Source of the DNA: Candidatus Heimdallarchaeota archaeon
Lineage (GTDB): Archaea > Asgardarchaeota > Heimdallarchaeia > Heimdallarchaeales > Heimdallarchaeaceae
Reading direction: 5' to 3'
Assembly (NCBI GenBank): GCA_018238545.1
Contig: JABCTC010000003.1
Coordinates: 1 to 64,000, forward strand
Length of the DNA: 64,000 nucleotides
Shown: positions 48,301-54,204 of the stretch, in pieces
Layout: each line of letters begins with the position of its first letter
How positions within the stretch are numbered: the stretch's first letter is position 1
The notes under the pieces: model-generated
The model's database searches: none
Told to the model about the DNA's origin: nothing
What the model saw: the letters and a program-made list of their open reading frames with translations, nothing else
Program-made: the position numbers and the translations under genes

Positions 48301-51300
48301 TCTCTATTAGCAAATATTCGTTTCTTAAATCTAGATCCAAAGCAGAGTTATCGCTTGAAGAAAACAGGTTTTACAACTGTTGCTGACTTGCTTCTAAATA
48401 CATCAAAAACTATATCTGTTAAGTCTAAATTGGGCAAGAACGCAATTGATGAAGTTATCAATAACATAAAAATTGATAACCTAACCAGTTTGATTAAATC
48501 GATGGAACGAGAGCATTTACATGATGCATTTTATCTGAATTCTAACGATAAAGCATTCTTGAAATCAATAGGTGTTTATAGTTTAGCAGACTTAAACGAG
48601 TATACTGTTTTTGATTGGTTTGTTTCAAAACAAAAAATACAGAAAATCAAAAAGAAAATTAATTCCTTATTAGATACTAACATTTTGTACTATCCAGGAA
48701 TCACATCTAAGCAGTATGCAGAAGTTGTTGAACAATTCTTCATGAAGGATATATTTACAATCAAAGATCTGATGATATCAACAACAGTTGAGCAGTCAAG
48801 TGATTTAATTGAATTTTTAACCATTTTCTCTACTAACAAACCTAAAATCCAATCCCAGTATTTAACTTCTCTATCATTCTTAAAAGGGATTGAAGCCAAA
48901 GACTTGTTTAAGATTGACGTAAAAATGGAAAAATCTGCAACAATTAATGATCTTATTATAGCATTATACAAAAATTCAGCAGAATTGACCAAAAAGGGTG
49001 ATGATGTTCTTAAGCAAATCAGCTACCCCATTTCTATTTCATCGAAACTCAATCTCGATGAAGTAAATATTTTACTTAGTAAAAATATCCTCTCTTATGG
49101 AGATGTGCTTACCAAACCATCAGGTTATTGGGTAGCATTTACTCCAGTGAAACTAAAGAAGAAACTTCTTGAAATTCTTAGTACAATAACATCGAAAACT
49201 ATTAGCAATGATAGTAGTAAGGGCGTTCAATTAAGTAACATGAAAATATTTGATGCAAACCTCAAGAAACAGCTTACATCAAATTTTAAAACACTCGATG
49301 AAGTTGCTCATGCAATAAGAATAGGTGATTCTCGGATCTTAAAACCATTAGAGAGGAAAATCACTAAGGTTCTCTCTACTCCTATTTCTCTCCTTAAACT
49401 GCCAAAAATCAGCATCAAATCTTGGAAACGACTGTTATCTACAGCATCTACATTAGAAGAATTTTACTTATTAACAGATCAAGAACTTGTCAAAATATTT
49501 TCTTCTACCAAAGAAGAAATCGTAAAATTAAAAAATAATCTTGGTCCTGATAATATCGTCCTACCTCCAAGGATAAAGGAAAATAAAATCTTTACTAGTT
49601 CTGATGTTAAAGAATTGAGTGATAATAGTATTTCAAATTACATACAAATATTTGATAAATCTGCAGAAAAAGCAGATCTCAGCACTTCCTTAAAAGATAA
49701 AATTGCTTTCTACAAAGAGTTTGATGTTAAGCAACTAGATGAAAACTTAGAAGAAACTATACTCTTGAAAGATTTTGTAATTCTTGAATCTTATGCAGAT
49801 TCTCTAGAATTAAGTAGAAAACAAAAAGAATCTGTAAAGAACCTTTCTTCCTTGCTTCTATCTCGTGGTACATATTTGTCAAAGATTTTTGATATAGATT
49901 CTAATAAAGACAAAAGTGGTTTGCTCAATACAACTATAGAGTATTTCCTCTTAATTGAGAAATATCAACCTAAAATATACTCGAAAATTATTGAATCTTT
50001 ACCGGGAAATATCTCTTCACAATTCAACTCTTTACTGTCTTATCTCAATCGATCACCAATTCTCCTTTCAGGACCAAATCTAAAAAATATCAATAAAATA
50101 GTTAAACTTCCTTATGAAAATGTAAAGGACTTGCTATTATTGTCCAAGGAGAAACTTGTTCAAGAAATAGATGACACTGCAGTTCAAAGAAATATTAGAG
50201 GATTGACATTATCTATTTTGAAGAGTCTTAATTCCAAACTGACCTCTATTCCAAAAGAATTTTTGACAGCTTACGAGTTAAATCAGTTAAAGAAAGAGAA
50301 TATTTATTCCTTTGAGGAAGCTTTGGTTTTCAATAGAAAATCAACTAGTAAGAAGTCTAAGACTTGGTTACTCTCTGAGAAAGTAAGAAAAATTTCCACT
50401 ATCAACACACTCTCACTTTCTTCGTATCTCCCCTCATCTAAAATACAAGAAAGACTACTAAAACTTAAGATATCCAATGTTTATGAGCTGGTTTATTATT
50501 GCCAGAATACAGAAAAAGAAGAAGATCTGAGTCTTTGTCAAACTGTAATTCAATCTGTAAGTTCCATTAACATTGAGGAAATTGAAATAAAAGAGAGAAA
50601 AAGATTTGCTAAATTCTTTAATGACCCTGATATTCTTTCTTATTTGCGAAGCCAAGATATCAGAACTTTTGGACCTTTAGTACACTATCTAGAGCAATTA
50701 GAGGATGAAACTATTACACCTGAAATTGAGAAAATCTTATCCGTTATGCGTTTTCCAATTTCTGTTCTATCAGAAAATAAGAAACTTGTACAAAAATTAG
50801 AAAGTGAAGGTTATAACCAAGTAATTGATCTTCTTCTTCCTGCAAAAATTCAAAACAGTTTGAAAAGCAATATTACAGAGAATCAGCGGAAAGTTCTTGC
50901 GTCTTTAATCAACATGTTTTATCAAGAAATATACCAAACAATCCTAAAAAATCATTATCCAGTTTCAAAACTTACTTTGATCGATGATATTTTACAAAAA
51001 GAATTAATAAAAGCTGGATATGCAACAGTAGCTCATCTCAAATCACCTGATATAATTATTGCTGATACAAGCAAATTAAATCTGCAACAAATTTCACGTA
51101 TTGTGAGACTGTTTGATGCTTCTACCTACTACTTGTCTGAAATGCTCAAAGACTATCCACAAAGTGCTTTTGTTTTGTATAGCAATGGAATTAACACACT
51201 ATGGGACATTTTCCTTACAGGAAGTAAGGAAATATCCAAGATTACAGGTATATCTGTTCGTCAAGTAAATTCCTACTTATCAACTATCAATCCTCAAGCT

Positions 51301-52059
51301 ATGAAACTTTCGCAGAAAGATCAAATTATTCTGAAAGAAACACTTACCTACTTAACAACCGATGATGTGGGACGATTGGAACAAGATAACATCACATCTA
51401 TCCAACAATTATTGTTCCTAACAAAGGAAAACAAAACCAGTTCTTCACTCCAACGAAGTAATGTAAAGAAATTCATTCAATTACTTAGTATGCCTTTAAG
51501 TACAATAGACATACAAGAAACAGTTATTAAACAGCTGGAAGTACTCGGCATTAAATTAGTAAAAGATTTTGTTGTTTATCCAGCAGAACCTATGGCTGGC
51601 AAAGTAGACATAAGTTATGTAATGATAAAAAGAATTAAGGGAAGACTTCCTTTGGTTACAAAAAAGAAAGTAAAACAAACTGCCAAAACTTCGACCTTAA
51701 AGAAACCAACAGCTAAAAAATCTGCTACAACTAAGGGAGCTACTCCCGCTAAAAAGCGTTCTTCAACAAAGTCTAAGACCACAAAGAAAACTATAGCTCC
51801 GAAGAAATCAGCAAAAACTCAACAAAAAGCTAAACCAAAGGCTAAACCAAAGGCTAAACCAAAGGCTAAACCAAAGGCTAAACCAAAGGCTAAACCAAAG
51901 GCTAAACCAAAGGCTAAACCAAAGGCTAAACCAAAACCGAAATCCACTAAACAAATGACTTTGATGGATATTAAACCTACTTCCACAAAGAAACCATCTT
52001 CAACTTCAAAAACGAGAAAAAGCTCAAAATCCACTACTAAAAAAGGTGAAAAATCATGA
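39355..52059 (+). CDS. top6B: Giant topoisomerase VI subunit B with HhH-like repeat array
   Basis: A 4234-residue protein. Residues 1-~540 are a complete topoisomerase VI B module: GHKL ATPase (E38, N42, D45 of ELVENGLDAAE; DNGVG 93-97; GRFGLGAK 123-130), H2TH and transducer with the KIPFPETSKE lysine loop. This part alone is the normal full length. Residues ~560-4100 are a repeat array: units of about 50-67 residues with pattern L..L...GI.[ST]V..FL......L.......... .I..LK..L, like paired helix-hairpin-helix DNA-binding domains. Examples have the GI/NI/NV/GY residue at 898, 964, 1014, 1068, 1442, 1502, 1558, 1622, 3889, 3946, 4013 and 4066. Residues ~4103-4234 are a Lys/Ala/Pro tail. TTG start, preceded by AGAGGT. 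One uninterrupted frame. Confidence 0.9.
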   Translation: MSDDTRAKKMSAAAFFNDNKAIAGFGNSMRAVFTSIRELVENGLDAAEIRGVNPVISVDLRKLSSREINDLLDVTQYKKLEKHLDFLQLTCRDNGVGVPSNQIADLFGRVLTGTKYGVIQTRGRFGLGAKMCLLHSMSSVDLPARIKSRYFMDDMTHELHLMIDLERNQPIVMEQREYLSGDPNALEEPGVEISITFTGAWRLAKNSVKEYFRQLAIITPYASFDIKVPGDKEGEYEELHYVNVVDDMPSPPQHVKIHPWGCDITQFKSELSSTKAKKMKKFLAEHFMGVTEEIAEDFFQLLEIDPNKSPSNITSKEIRRIVHEGFVKAYQEAKDVKRKRDRIFQFDPPRGDALSPLGAGRLRKGLEKELQPKFVEAVTRPPKAYSGHPFAIEATMGYGGGVNEAAQAKGTTVHDNKIIYRYANRIPLIFGAGNDVITQVVSSIRWNDYGLTRQSDPLAIAVSLVSTKIPFPETSKEYISNVPEIEEEIRLALMQLGRRLKTFLSRAKRRKREHARLSRFVKSAPVIIENLTQILEDENLKFTDFRLETDRISAALAHGTPRKVRLYMPIGKRLFGANIWCPNNIQTTLKNNNVESVAEFLLKDSKELVTILQLTESQVYDIKLRTISELDRDNLSPNFDTKTLVSRLVERRFSSEGERKFISLKDALFRRWIQNVYHYLATDFEKLRNVSGMLEKFFETKKDELLNDYLAKGAKTSKNTILTIDKAIATYAKASDLKKEQLYPPFKYLKSETDNVLGEDLSIEEFLYQTVQPTSINYHPEITRTLIEYLKIVFTHIKNKFPAFATTSITKMQPDWTDGYTKNAFHRRKIKTVGDFLNHSTDDLIDIKELERIMYEQYIELITLNTKSVPLNDFSFVEIQQLKEEENRIKRVLAKHGIKTLAQFLSYPSESILLKKFDTLSALLLKESKFKLFTNLHDTNRIINQSYIKVIPKNVETELVKNQIFTTSTFLAKSSVILKKMGMKKKDIEKAKKELGTPLQNWVDHDEILKKCGIVVLEELFFNDASEYNLTTEESKKYTENIIFLRTPLVFVLPELRSSSYLLTEIGINNIGRFLIWSNTELSDILYLSVNEIKALKKKIAFQKQIQSKEELKKDLVLFSRHYPNLVKYFGNETPSIQDLYYAYQSENFSLNTGFWKKLYKLSELSQQEAVDLVHLYPKNFKDIETVKDALLRLKSRNVETIRQFMELQPEIIESKLSNSKERKVALDLYDKILFRRFEGEQELHKQILLLSEYDELQRNFGSPISRIPELTLEELEKFRSHDILAVHQIFDYTVDEIATLLGRDKGSVQHFMESFTLLRKGTPFFEKADRNRYKSLVSFEFEDLERFSSIEIQSLIQAGYASVDQIFYLTHPLTFSSSILNWNVVDKFRKLLRSPLTLVTWEKSVKLKSFDEVKNKEVEVVDIQISTLTTSQLTVLQNQGISRIIDLLVSEPETLSESLNISLDEAKMLQKDIRIIDTGTDLADLDIFKSEIVDQLEENNILTLEDLYFSTTKSKWRVKEVPWDIIMSFKSVLNLPLAHLSDMLDEDIIVALEGANVKTLLGFILTTPESLMNKTGIPDERFETIKRGLDISDIFSYFSLPSYFLPNLTFQQTEILQENGIKSVAEFVNSSPQKINKLIKVTAKQFREITTALTTQNLQALYDEKGIFAFETKLFDKMEQRQLGRDSIFEFDRFQTIQEIYYTLNRDFYSNNQNLWGKVSAIQKVLLLPLHIFTEISEYALEIMSQNSIDFVYQLLFILDADITDPLLFRTVSTYSSKIIEMRAFHYFSKLPASVYNSSYFKKILKDTDNKSLSDVITDEKIIKDLSAKDKQYLYENYNLTLIRSILELPLRITPYFTRIKKVRREEYKNTKIGDVFDIDLEEHSALSSFYSRLLEENSFNKLISQLTIPISSMGLPRELALKLSKSSIGTLLAFYSTPEKQVSEISGFSQKNIREIKDELKYSNIVSIRVSQAHKIKPSSFASEKQIFDLMGRSISDIESLFYSAEHLGISKCLPIENYKKIKEILSGSIRFIGFLSFDEIRRLEYHNINSIIDFALLSKKELFTITQNPIYKEFHVLDLISFDELSEKRIQAAIPLSLCPSIEEDYLDKIKEIGINSIQDFISRMPEIRESHPHLVKLDIFREVQMYLSSVAYIGLPNESVQKLIYSGVGDILSFITEDPSTISLILGISEKQVEKYSKLAVPSNLVTEVDNKGVLLTEFSALSKGRRNSLLKSGKETVQDLFSSRYQAYSQSNISDVLMSEFIESCNVSLYRIEEIEPEIKAKLSKSEITRIIDLLCSTDAELKKALDGKLPKEFKQIRKGQFTLTKGIPLILNEPLQDIIRELNIEPSNKKVEDMFGFVPEFLLQFTESERIEKDKNLAFLEQIVSFLSLNILSLPLFNTTTKLILWNRGIRHVIELLSTNMNTIDGIPFQVISEVRSFQKEFSLTRSMSETLSPYIDDVLILPAKKQAKFQNYGLTNALLFVDFIPHPIFSFTASEQSILRIVSNNMFKPIAWLSSDMSFKIEDMNLLIQNRAINILSALLLLSDQNDTKVLETLSNKYYKSISTYLNSSILQFSAPEWALQLTDTKIITDSNSLKILKKDNISYLDEFLTLESKFLNNPNLVAEILPKLLSLKSLPISSISDLSPSNIQKLKRSRINNVYEFLVFPAPLLSNLLSISVENVNAIKSSIDLSSLEKTAKLTGLDLELFPELSQDSRTILQRRGCVSLNQASKMDLDLIPLLSEDKAILQNLIAMLFTPTTLIGKILKLTKNEIDELLVQNVCTYADLLELPQKTWPAKIRKSLSDKDSDPTYLIKNLQNLEKFGVPIEKLDLAKSVTKSLVEAGIVTIDHLYYLPIAYVSARSKVKQHILEEIKKKLSYNINFLQDISLTTLSVCYSKDSFTIISCLIYWNGLSKDVRTDLEGSLDSIKLIEETSFIEPLTPTETKLKSIGIFSLRSFILSPQIKKEAGLTTKLLPSLLANIRFLNLDPKQSYRLKKTGFTTVADLLLNTSKTISVKSKLGKNAIDEVINNIKIDNLTSLIKSMEREHLHDAFYLNSNDKAFLKSIGVYSLADLNEYTVFDWFVSKQKIQKIKKKINSLLDTNILYYPGITSKQYAEVVEQFFMKDIFTIKDLMISTTVEQSSDLIEFLTIFSTNKPKIQSQYLTSLSFLKGIEAKDLFKIDVKMEKSATINDLIIALYKNSAELTKKGDDVLKQISYPISISSKLNLDEVNILLSKNILSYGDVLTKPSGYWVAFTPVKLKKKLLEILSTITSKTISNDSSKGVQLSNMKIFDANLKKQLTSNFKTLDEVAHAIRIGDSRILKPLERKITKVLSTPISLLKLPKISIKSWKRLLSTASTLEEFYLLTDQELVKIFSSTKEEIVKLKNNLGPDNIVLPPRIKENKIFTSSDVKELSDNSISNYIQIFDKSAEKADLSTSLKDKIAFYKEFDVKQLDENLEETILLKDFVILESYADSLELSRKQKESVKNLSSLLLSRGTYLSKIFDIDSNKDKSGLLNTTIEYFLLIEKYQPKIYSKIIESLPGNISSQFNSLLSYLNRSPILLSGPNLKNINKIVKLPYENVKDLLLLSKEKLVQEIDDTAVQRNIRGLTLSILKSLNSKLTSIPKEFLTAYELNQLKKENIYSFEEALVFNRKSTSKKSKTWLLSEKVRKISTINTLSLSSYLPSSKIQERLLKLKISNVYELVYYCQNTEKEEDLSLCQTVIQSVSSINIEEIEIKERKRFAKFFNDPDILSYLRSQDIRTFGPLVHYLEQLEDETITPEIEKILSVMRFPISVLSENKKLVQKLESEGYNQVIDLLLPAKIQNSLKSNITENQRKVLASLINMFYQEIYQTILKNHYPVSKLTLIDDILQKELIKAGYATVAHLKSPDIIIADTSKLNLQQISRIVRLFDASTYYLSEMLKDYPQSAFVLYSNGINTLWDIFLTGSKEISKITGISVRQVNSYLSTINPQAMKLSQKDQIILKETLTYLTTDDVGRLEQDNITSIQQLLFLTKENKTSSSLQRSNVKKFIQLLSMPLSTIDIQETVIKQLEVLGIKLVKDFVVYPAEPMAGKVDISYVMIKRIKGRLPLVTKKKVKQTAKTSTLKKPTAKKSATTKGATPAKKRSSTKSKTTKKTIAPKKSAKTQQKAKPKAKPKAKPKAKPKAKPKAKPKAKPKAKPKAKPKPKSTKQMTLMDIKPTSTKKPSSTSKTRKSSKSTTKKGEKS
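51829..51936 (+). repeat. 12-bp tandem repeat encoding AKPK
   Basis: Nine back-to-back copies of GCTAAACCAAAG (the last with one change) encode residues 4159-4194 of the giant B subunit as (AKPK)n. Near-perfect DNA identity implies recent expansion by slippage or strong conversion; copy number should vary among strains. Confidence 0.95.
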
Positions 52060-53465
52060 GTTCAGATTGCAAATTCATTATTAGTAATTCAACAGTTTTA
52101 CCTGCTATTGAGAGAACTGCTTCTTTTGACAAGGATATTCTAGTTCGAGAGATATACAGTTGGGCCAGAGAAACATTTGACCTCAAACGAGGGTCATATG
52201 TACTATTTTTAAGAAGCTTCAAGAAATGGCACAAACTTGAGCCTACAAGAAAATTATCTAGATACAATCTACAAAAAGATACCATGAGTATTAGTGTAAA
52301 AAACACAGTTTCAATCGACAAACTAAAAATCGTTAGAGAAGAATTGAAACATCTAACTGAATACTTGATGCCTTTCGGTGTTACTCACGTAGCAACTAAA
52401 AATTCTCAAGAAACAAACAATCTTCTTGTAGAATATTCTTTAGATTTCCTAAATCAAGCAATGTTATCACCTAATGATGCATCTTTTCAGATTCCATCTA
52501 GAGCTGGTACAAATGTAGGTTTTGATGAGGATCAAGAATTAGTTCTTATTGGTCGTCAAATGATTGATAGACAATTTAGAAATTTAGCTTCAGTTAGTTC
52601 TGTCGAACAAATGACCATTGTTATGAAACTTATTCATGATATTCTATCCAGAGATATTCACAGTACTAAAAGAGATATATTTTACATGAATGTAAATGCA
52701 TTTGATAAACAGTCTGTCTCTGATTCTCTCATAGAAGATGTTGGCGCAATGTTACAGGTTACTCGTTCATCTTTGAATATTAGTGCTTCTTCTAAAGGTA
52801 TTGTTGTTGGGAGGATTAGTTTCAAAGAAAAAGGAGATCTCATAAATTGCCGTGCAATAGGGGCTGGCAAAGCTATTTCCCCTAATATTGATGATATAGA
52901 AAACATGGAAACTGATGCAGAGATGTGTTTAGTTATTGAGAAGGATGCTGTCTTCAATAGGCTAGCTGAGGATCAATTCTATGATTATGTCCCAAGTATC
53001 CTTGTAACAGCAAAAGGTCAACCAGATATAGCTACAAGACAATTTTTGAAGAAGATAAACGATGATCTCAATCTACCTATATTTGCTGTAATGGATGCTG
53101 ATCCTTATGGGTTCGAAATTATGAGAGTATATAGTGTAGGGAGCAAAGCATTGAGTTTTGAATCAAGTCATTTAGCTGTTCCCAGCATTAAATGGTTAGG
53201 TTTACTACCTAGTGATCTCGCTCCTGAAAGTGGATTTGATATTCCGAGAAGTGCTTTAATTAAAATGACTTCCAAAGATCTTCATCGATCTAAACTGATG
53301 CTAGATGAGGAATTTGTTAAAAGAAAGCCAAAATGGAAAGAACAACTAGAAATACAAATAGCAACTGGTTTAAAAGCTGAAATACAGGCTCTTAACGCAA
53401 GAGATCCACAATATATTACCAATTTTTATCTTCCACAAAAAATCGAGGCTGGAGATTTTATCTAA
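52056..53465 (+). CDS. top6A: Topoisomerase VI subunit A (Spo11-like)
   Basis: The DNA-cleaving subunit. It overlaps the B-subunit stop by 4 nt (ATGA), so the two are made together and form the A2B2 enzyme. The active-site tyrosine is Y210 in TKRDIFYMN (winged-helix CAP domain), and the Toprim metal ligands are E295 (VIEKDAVF) and D347/D349 (MDADPYG). The length is 469 residues, against roughly 370-390 for typical archaeal A subunits, and the tyrosine is about 100 residues later than usual. The extra length is an N-terminal extension (1-~100) with charged helices and no motif I know. All catalytic residues are intact, so the enzyme should be active. Confidence 0.95.
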   Translation: MSSDCKFIISNSTVLPAIERTASFDKDILVREIYSWARETFDLKRGSYVLFLRSFKKWHKLEPTRKLSRYNLQKDTMSISVKNTVSIDKLKIVREELKHLTEYLMPFGVTHVATKNSQETNNLLVEYSLDFLNQAMLSPNDASFQIPSRAGTNVGFDEDQELVLIGRQMIDRQFRNLASVSSVEQMTIVMKLIHDILSRDIHSTKRDIFYMNVNAFDKQSVSDSLIEDVGAMLQVTRSSLNISASSKGIVVGRISFKEKGDLINCRAIGAGKAISPNIDDIENMETDAEMCLVIEKDAVFNRLAEDQFYDYVPSILVTAKGQPDIATRQFLKKINDDLNLPIFAVMDADPYGFEIMRVYSVGSKALSFESSHLAVPSIKWLGLLPSDLAPESGFDIPRSALIKMTSKDLHRSKLMLDEEFVKRKPKWKEQLEIQIATGLKAEIQALNARDPQYITNFYLPQKIEAGDFI

Positions 53466-53525
53466 AATTATGTAAACTAATAGGATAAAAATTATAGGAA
53501 AAAATTAGTGACTTAAAATCCCTAA

Positions 53526-54032
53526 TTATCCCTTTAGAAGTACAATCTCAATTGTGGAAACTGTTTTTGGACCGTATCCTTCTATATCGCTTGGTAATTC
53601 TTCAGATCCTATAACCACTTTATCTATTACTACACTATCTTGTAGAAATTTTCTGCGAGCAATTTCAGCAACATCAACTGCTTTAGAGATTTGTCTCCCG
53701 CGGGCTTGAATTGCGCATTTATCGCGTTTATTTAATATAGTAACTGCAACTAAAACATAACTAATTGTTGGTTTTTTTCCAATGTAAATAATATGACTCT
53801 GCTCTCTGTATTCAGTTTTAGGTTTAGGTTTAGGGGTTTCTTTGGGAGCTTCCTCTTTGACTTCCTCTCTGACTTCCTCTCTGACTTCCTCTCTGACTTC
53901 CTCTCTGACTTCCTCTCTGACTTCCTCTCTGACTTCCTCTTTGACTTCCTCTTTGACTTCCTCTTTGACTTCCTCTTTGACTTCCTCTTTGACTTCCTCT
54001 TTGACTTCTTCCTTAGCTACTTTCTTACTCAT
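53526..54032 (-). CDS. alba: Alba chromatin protein with (K/R)EEV-repeat tail
   Basis: The C-terminal ~88 residues are a normal Alba domain, a small archaeal nucleic-acid-binding dimer: YIGKKPTISYVLVAV, then IQARGRQISKAVDVAEIARRKF, and VSTIEIVLLKG at the end. The N-terminal ~60 residues are fourteen 4-residue units KEEV or REEV, then a Pro/Lys linker. The repeat should form a long, highly charged, net acidic helix, unlike ordinary ~90-residue Alba. The ATG at 54032 is chosen because AGGTGAT lies just upstream; two further upstream starts add only three residues. It converges with the topoisomerase VI operon. Confidence 0.92.
   Translation of the reverse strand: MSKKVAKEEVKEEVKEEVKEEVKEEVKEEVKEEVREEVREEVREEVREEVREEVREEVKEEAPKETPKPKPKTEYREQSHIIYIGKKPTISYVLVAVTILNKRDKCAIQARGRQISKAVDVAEIARRKFLQDSVVIDKVVIGSEELPSDIEGYGPKTVSTIEIVLLKG
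53847..54014 (-). repeat. 12-bp tandem repeat encoding KEEV/REEV
   Basis: Fourteen tandem 12-bp units (168 bp; GACTTCCTCTTT or GACTTCCTCTCT on the plus strand) encode the Alba N-terminal tail. Two variants are grouped in blocks (seven K units, six R units, then K), consistent with expansion of neighbouring units. Confidence 0.95.
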
Positions 54033-54204
54033 GAACATCACCTATTTTTCTTTTGTCTGTCAAATGTTTCAGTATAAGTAGTATCAAAAAGGTATTGCAA
54101 CGTTAAAAATATTTCCTATTACATTTGTGACAGAAAAGAACAGATAAATACATTAAAGTAGACTACATTACGGGTTTGATATCACCAAAGGATGTTTAAT
54201 AGAT

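Noticed and set aside
51829..51936. Possible CRISPR array
   Set aside because: Units are contiguous 12-bp codon-phase repeats with no spacers, within a coding region.
51819..52034. Minus-strand frame of (GLAF)n repeats opposite the Top6B tail
   Set aside because: Shadow of the AKPK-encoding tandem repeat; no homology or start signal.
39355..52059. Giant ORF read as a surface adhesin or cytoskeletal motor
   Set aside because: No signal peptide, transmembrane segment or motor motif; the N-terminus is clearly Top6B and the unit pattern is HhH-like.
53793..54081. Plus-strand frames with (FLFD)n or (LTSS)n repeats opposite Alba
   Set aside because: They are the antisense reading of the 12-bp Alba repeat; the Alba domain on the minus strand is conserved and these are not.
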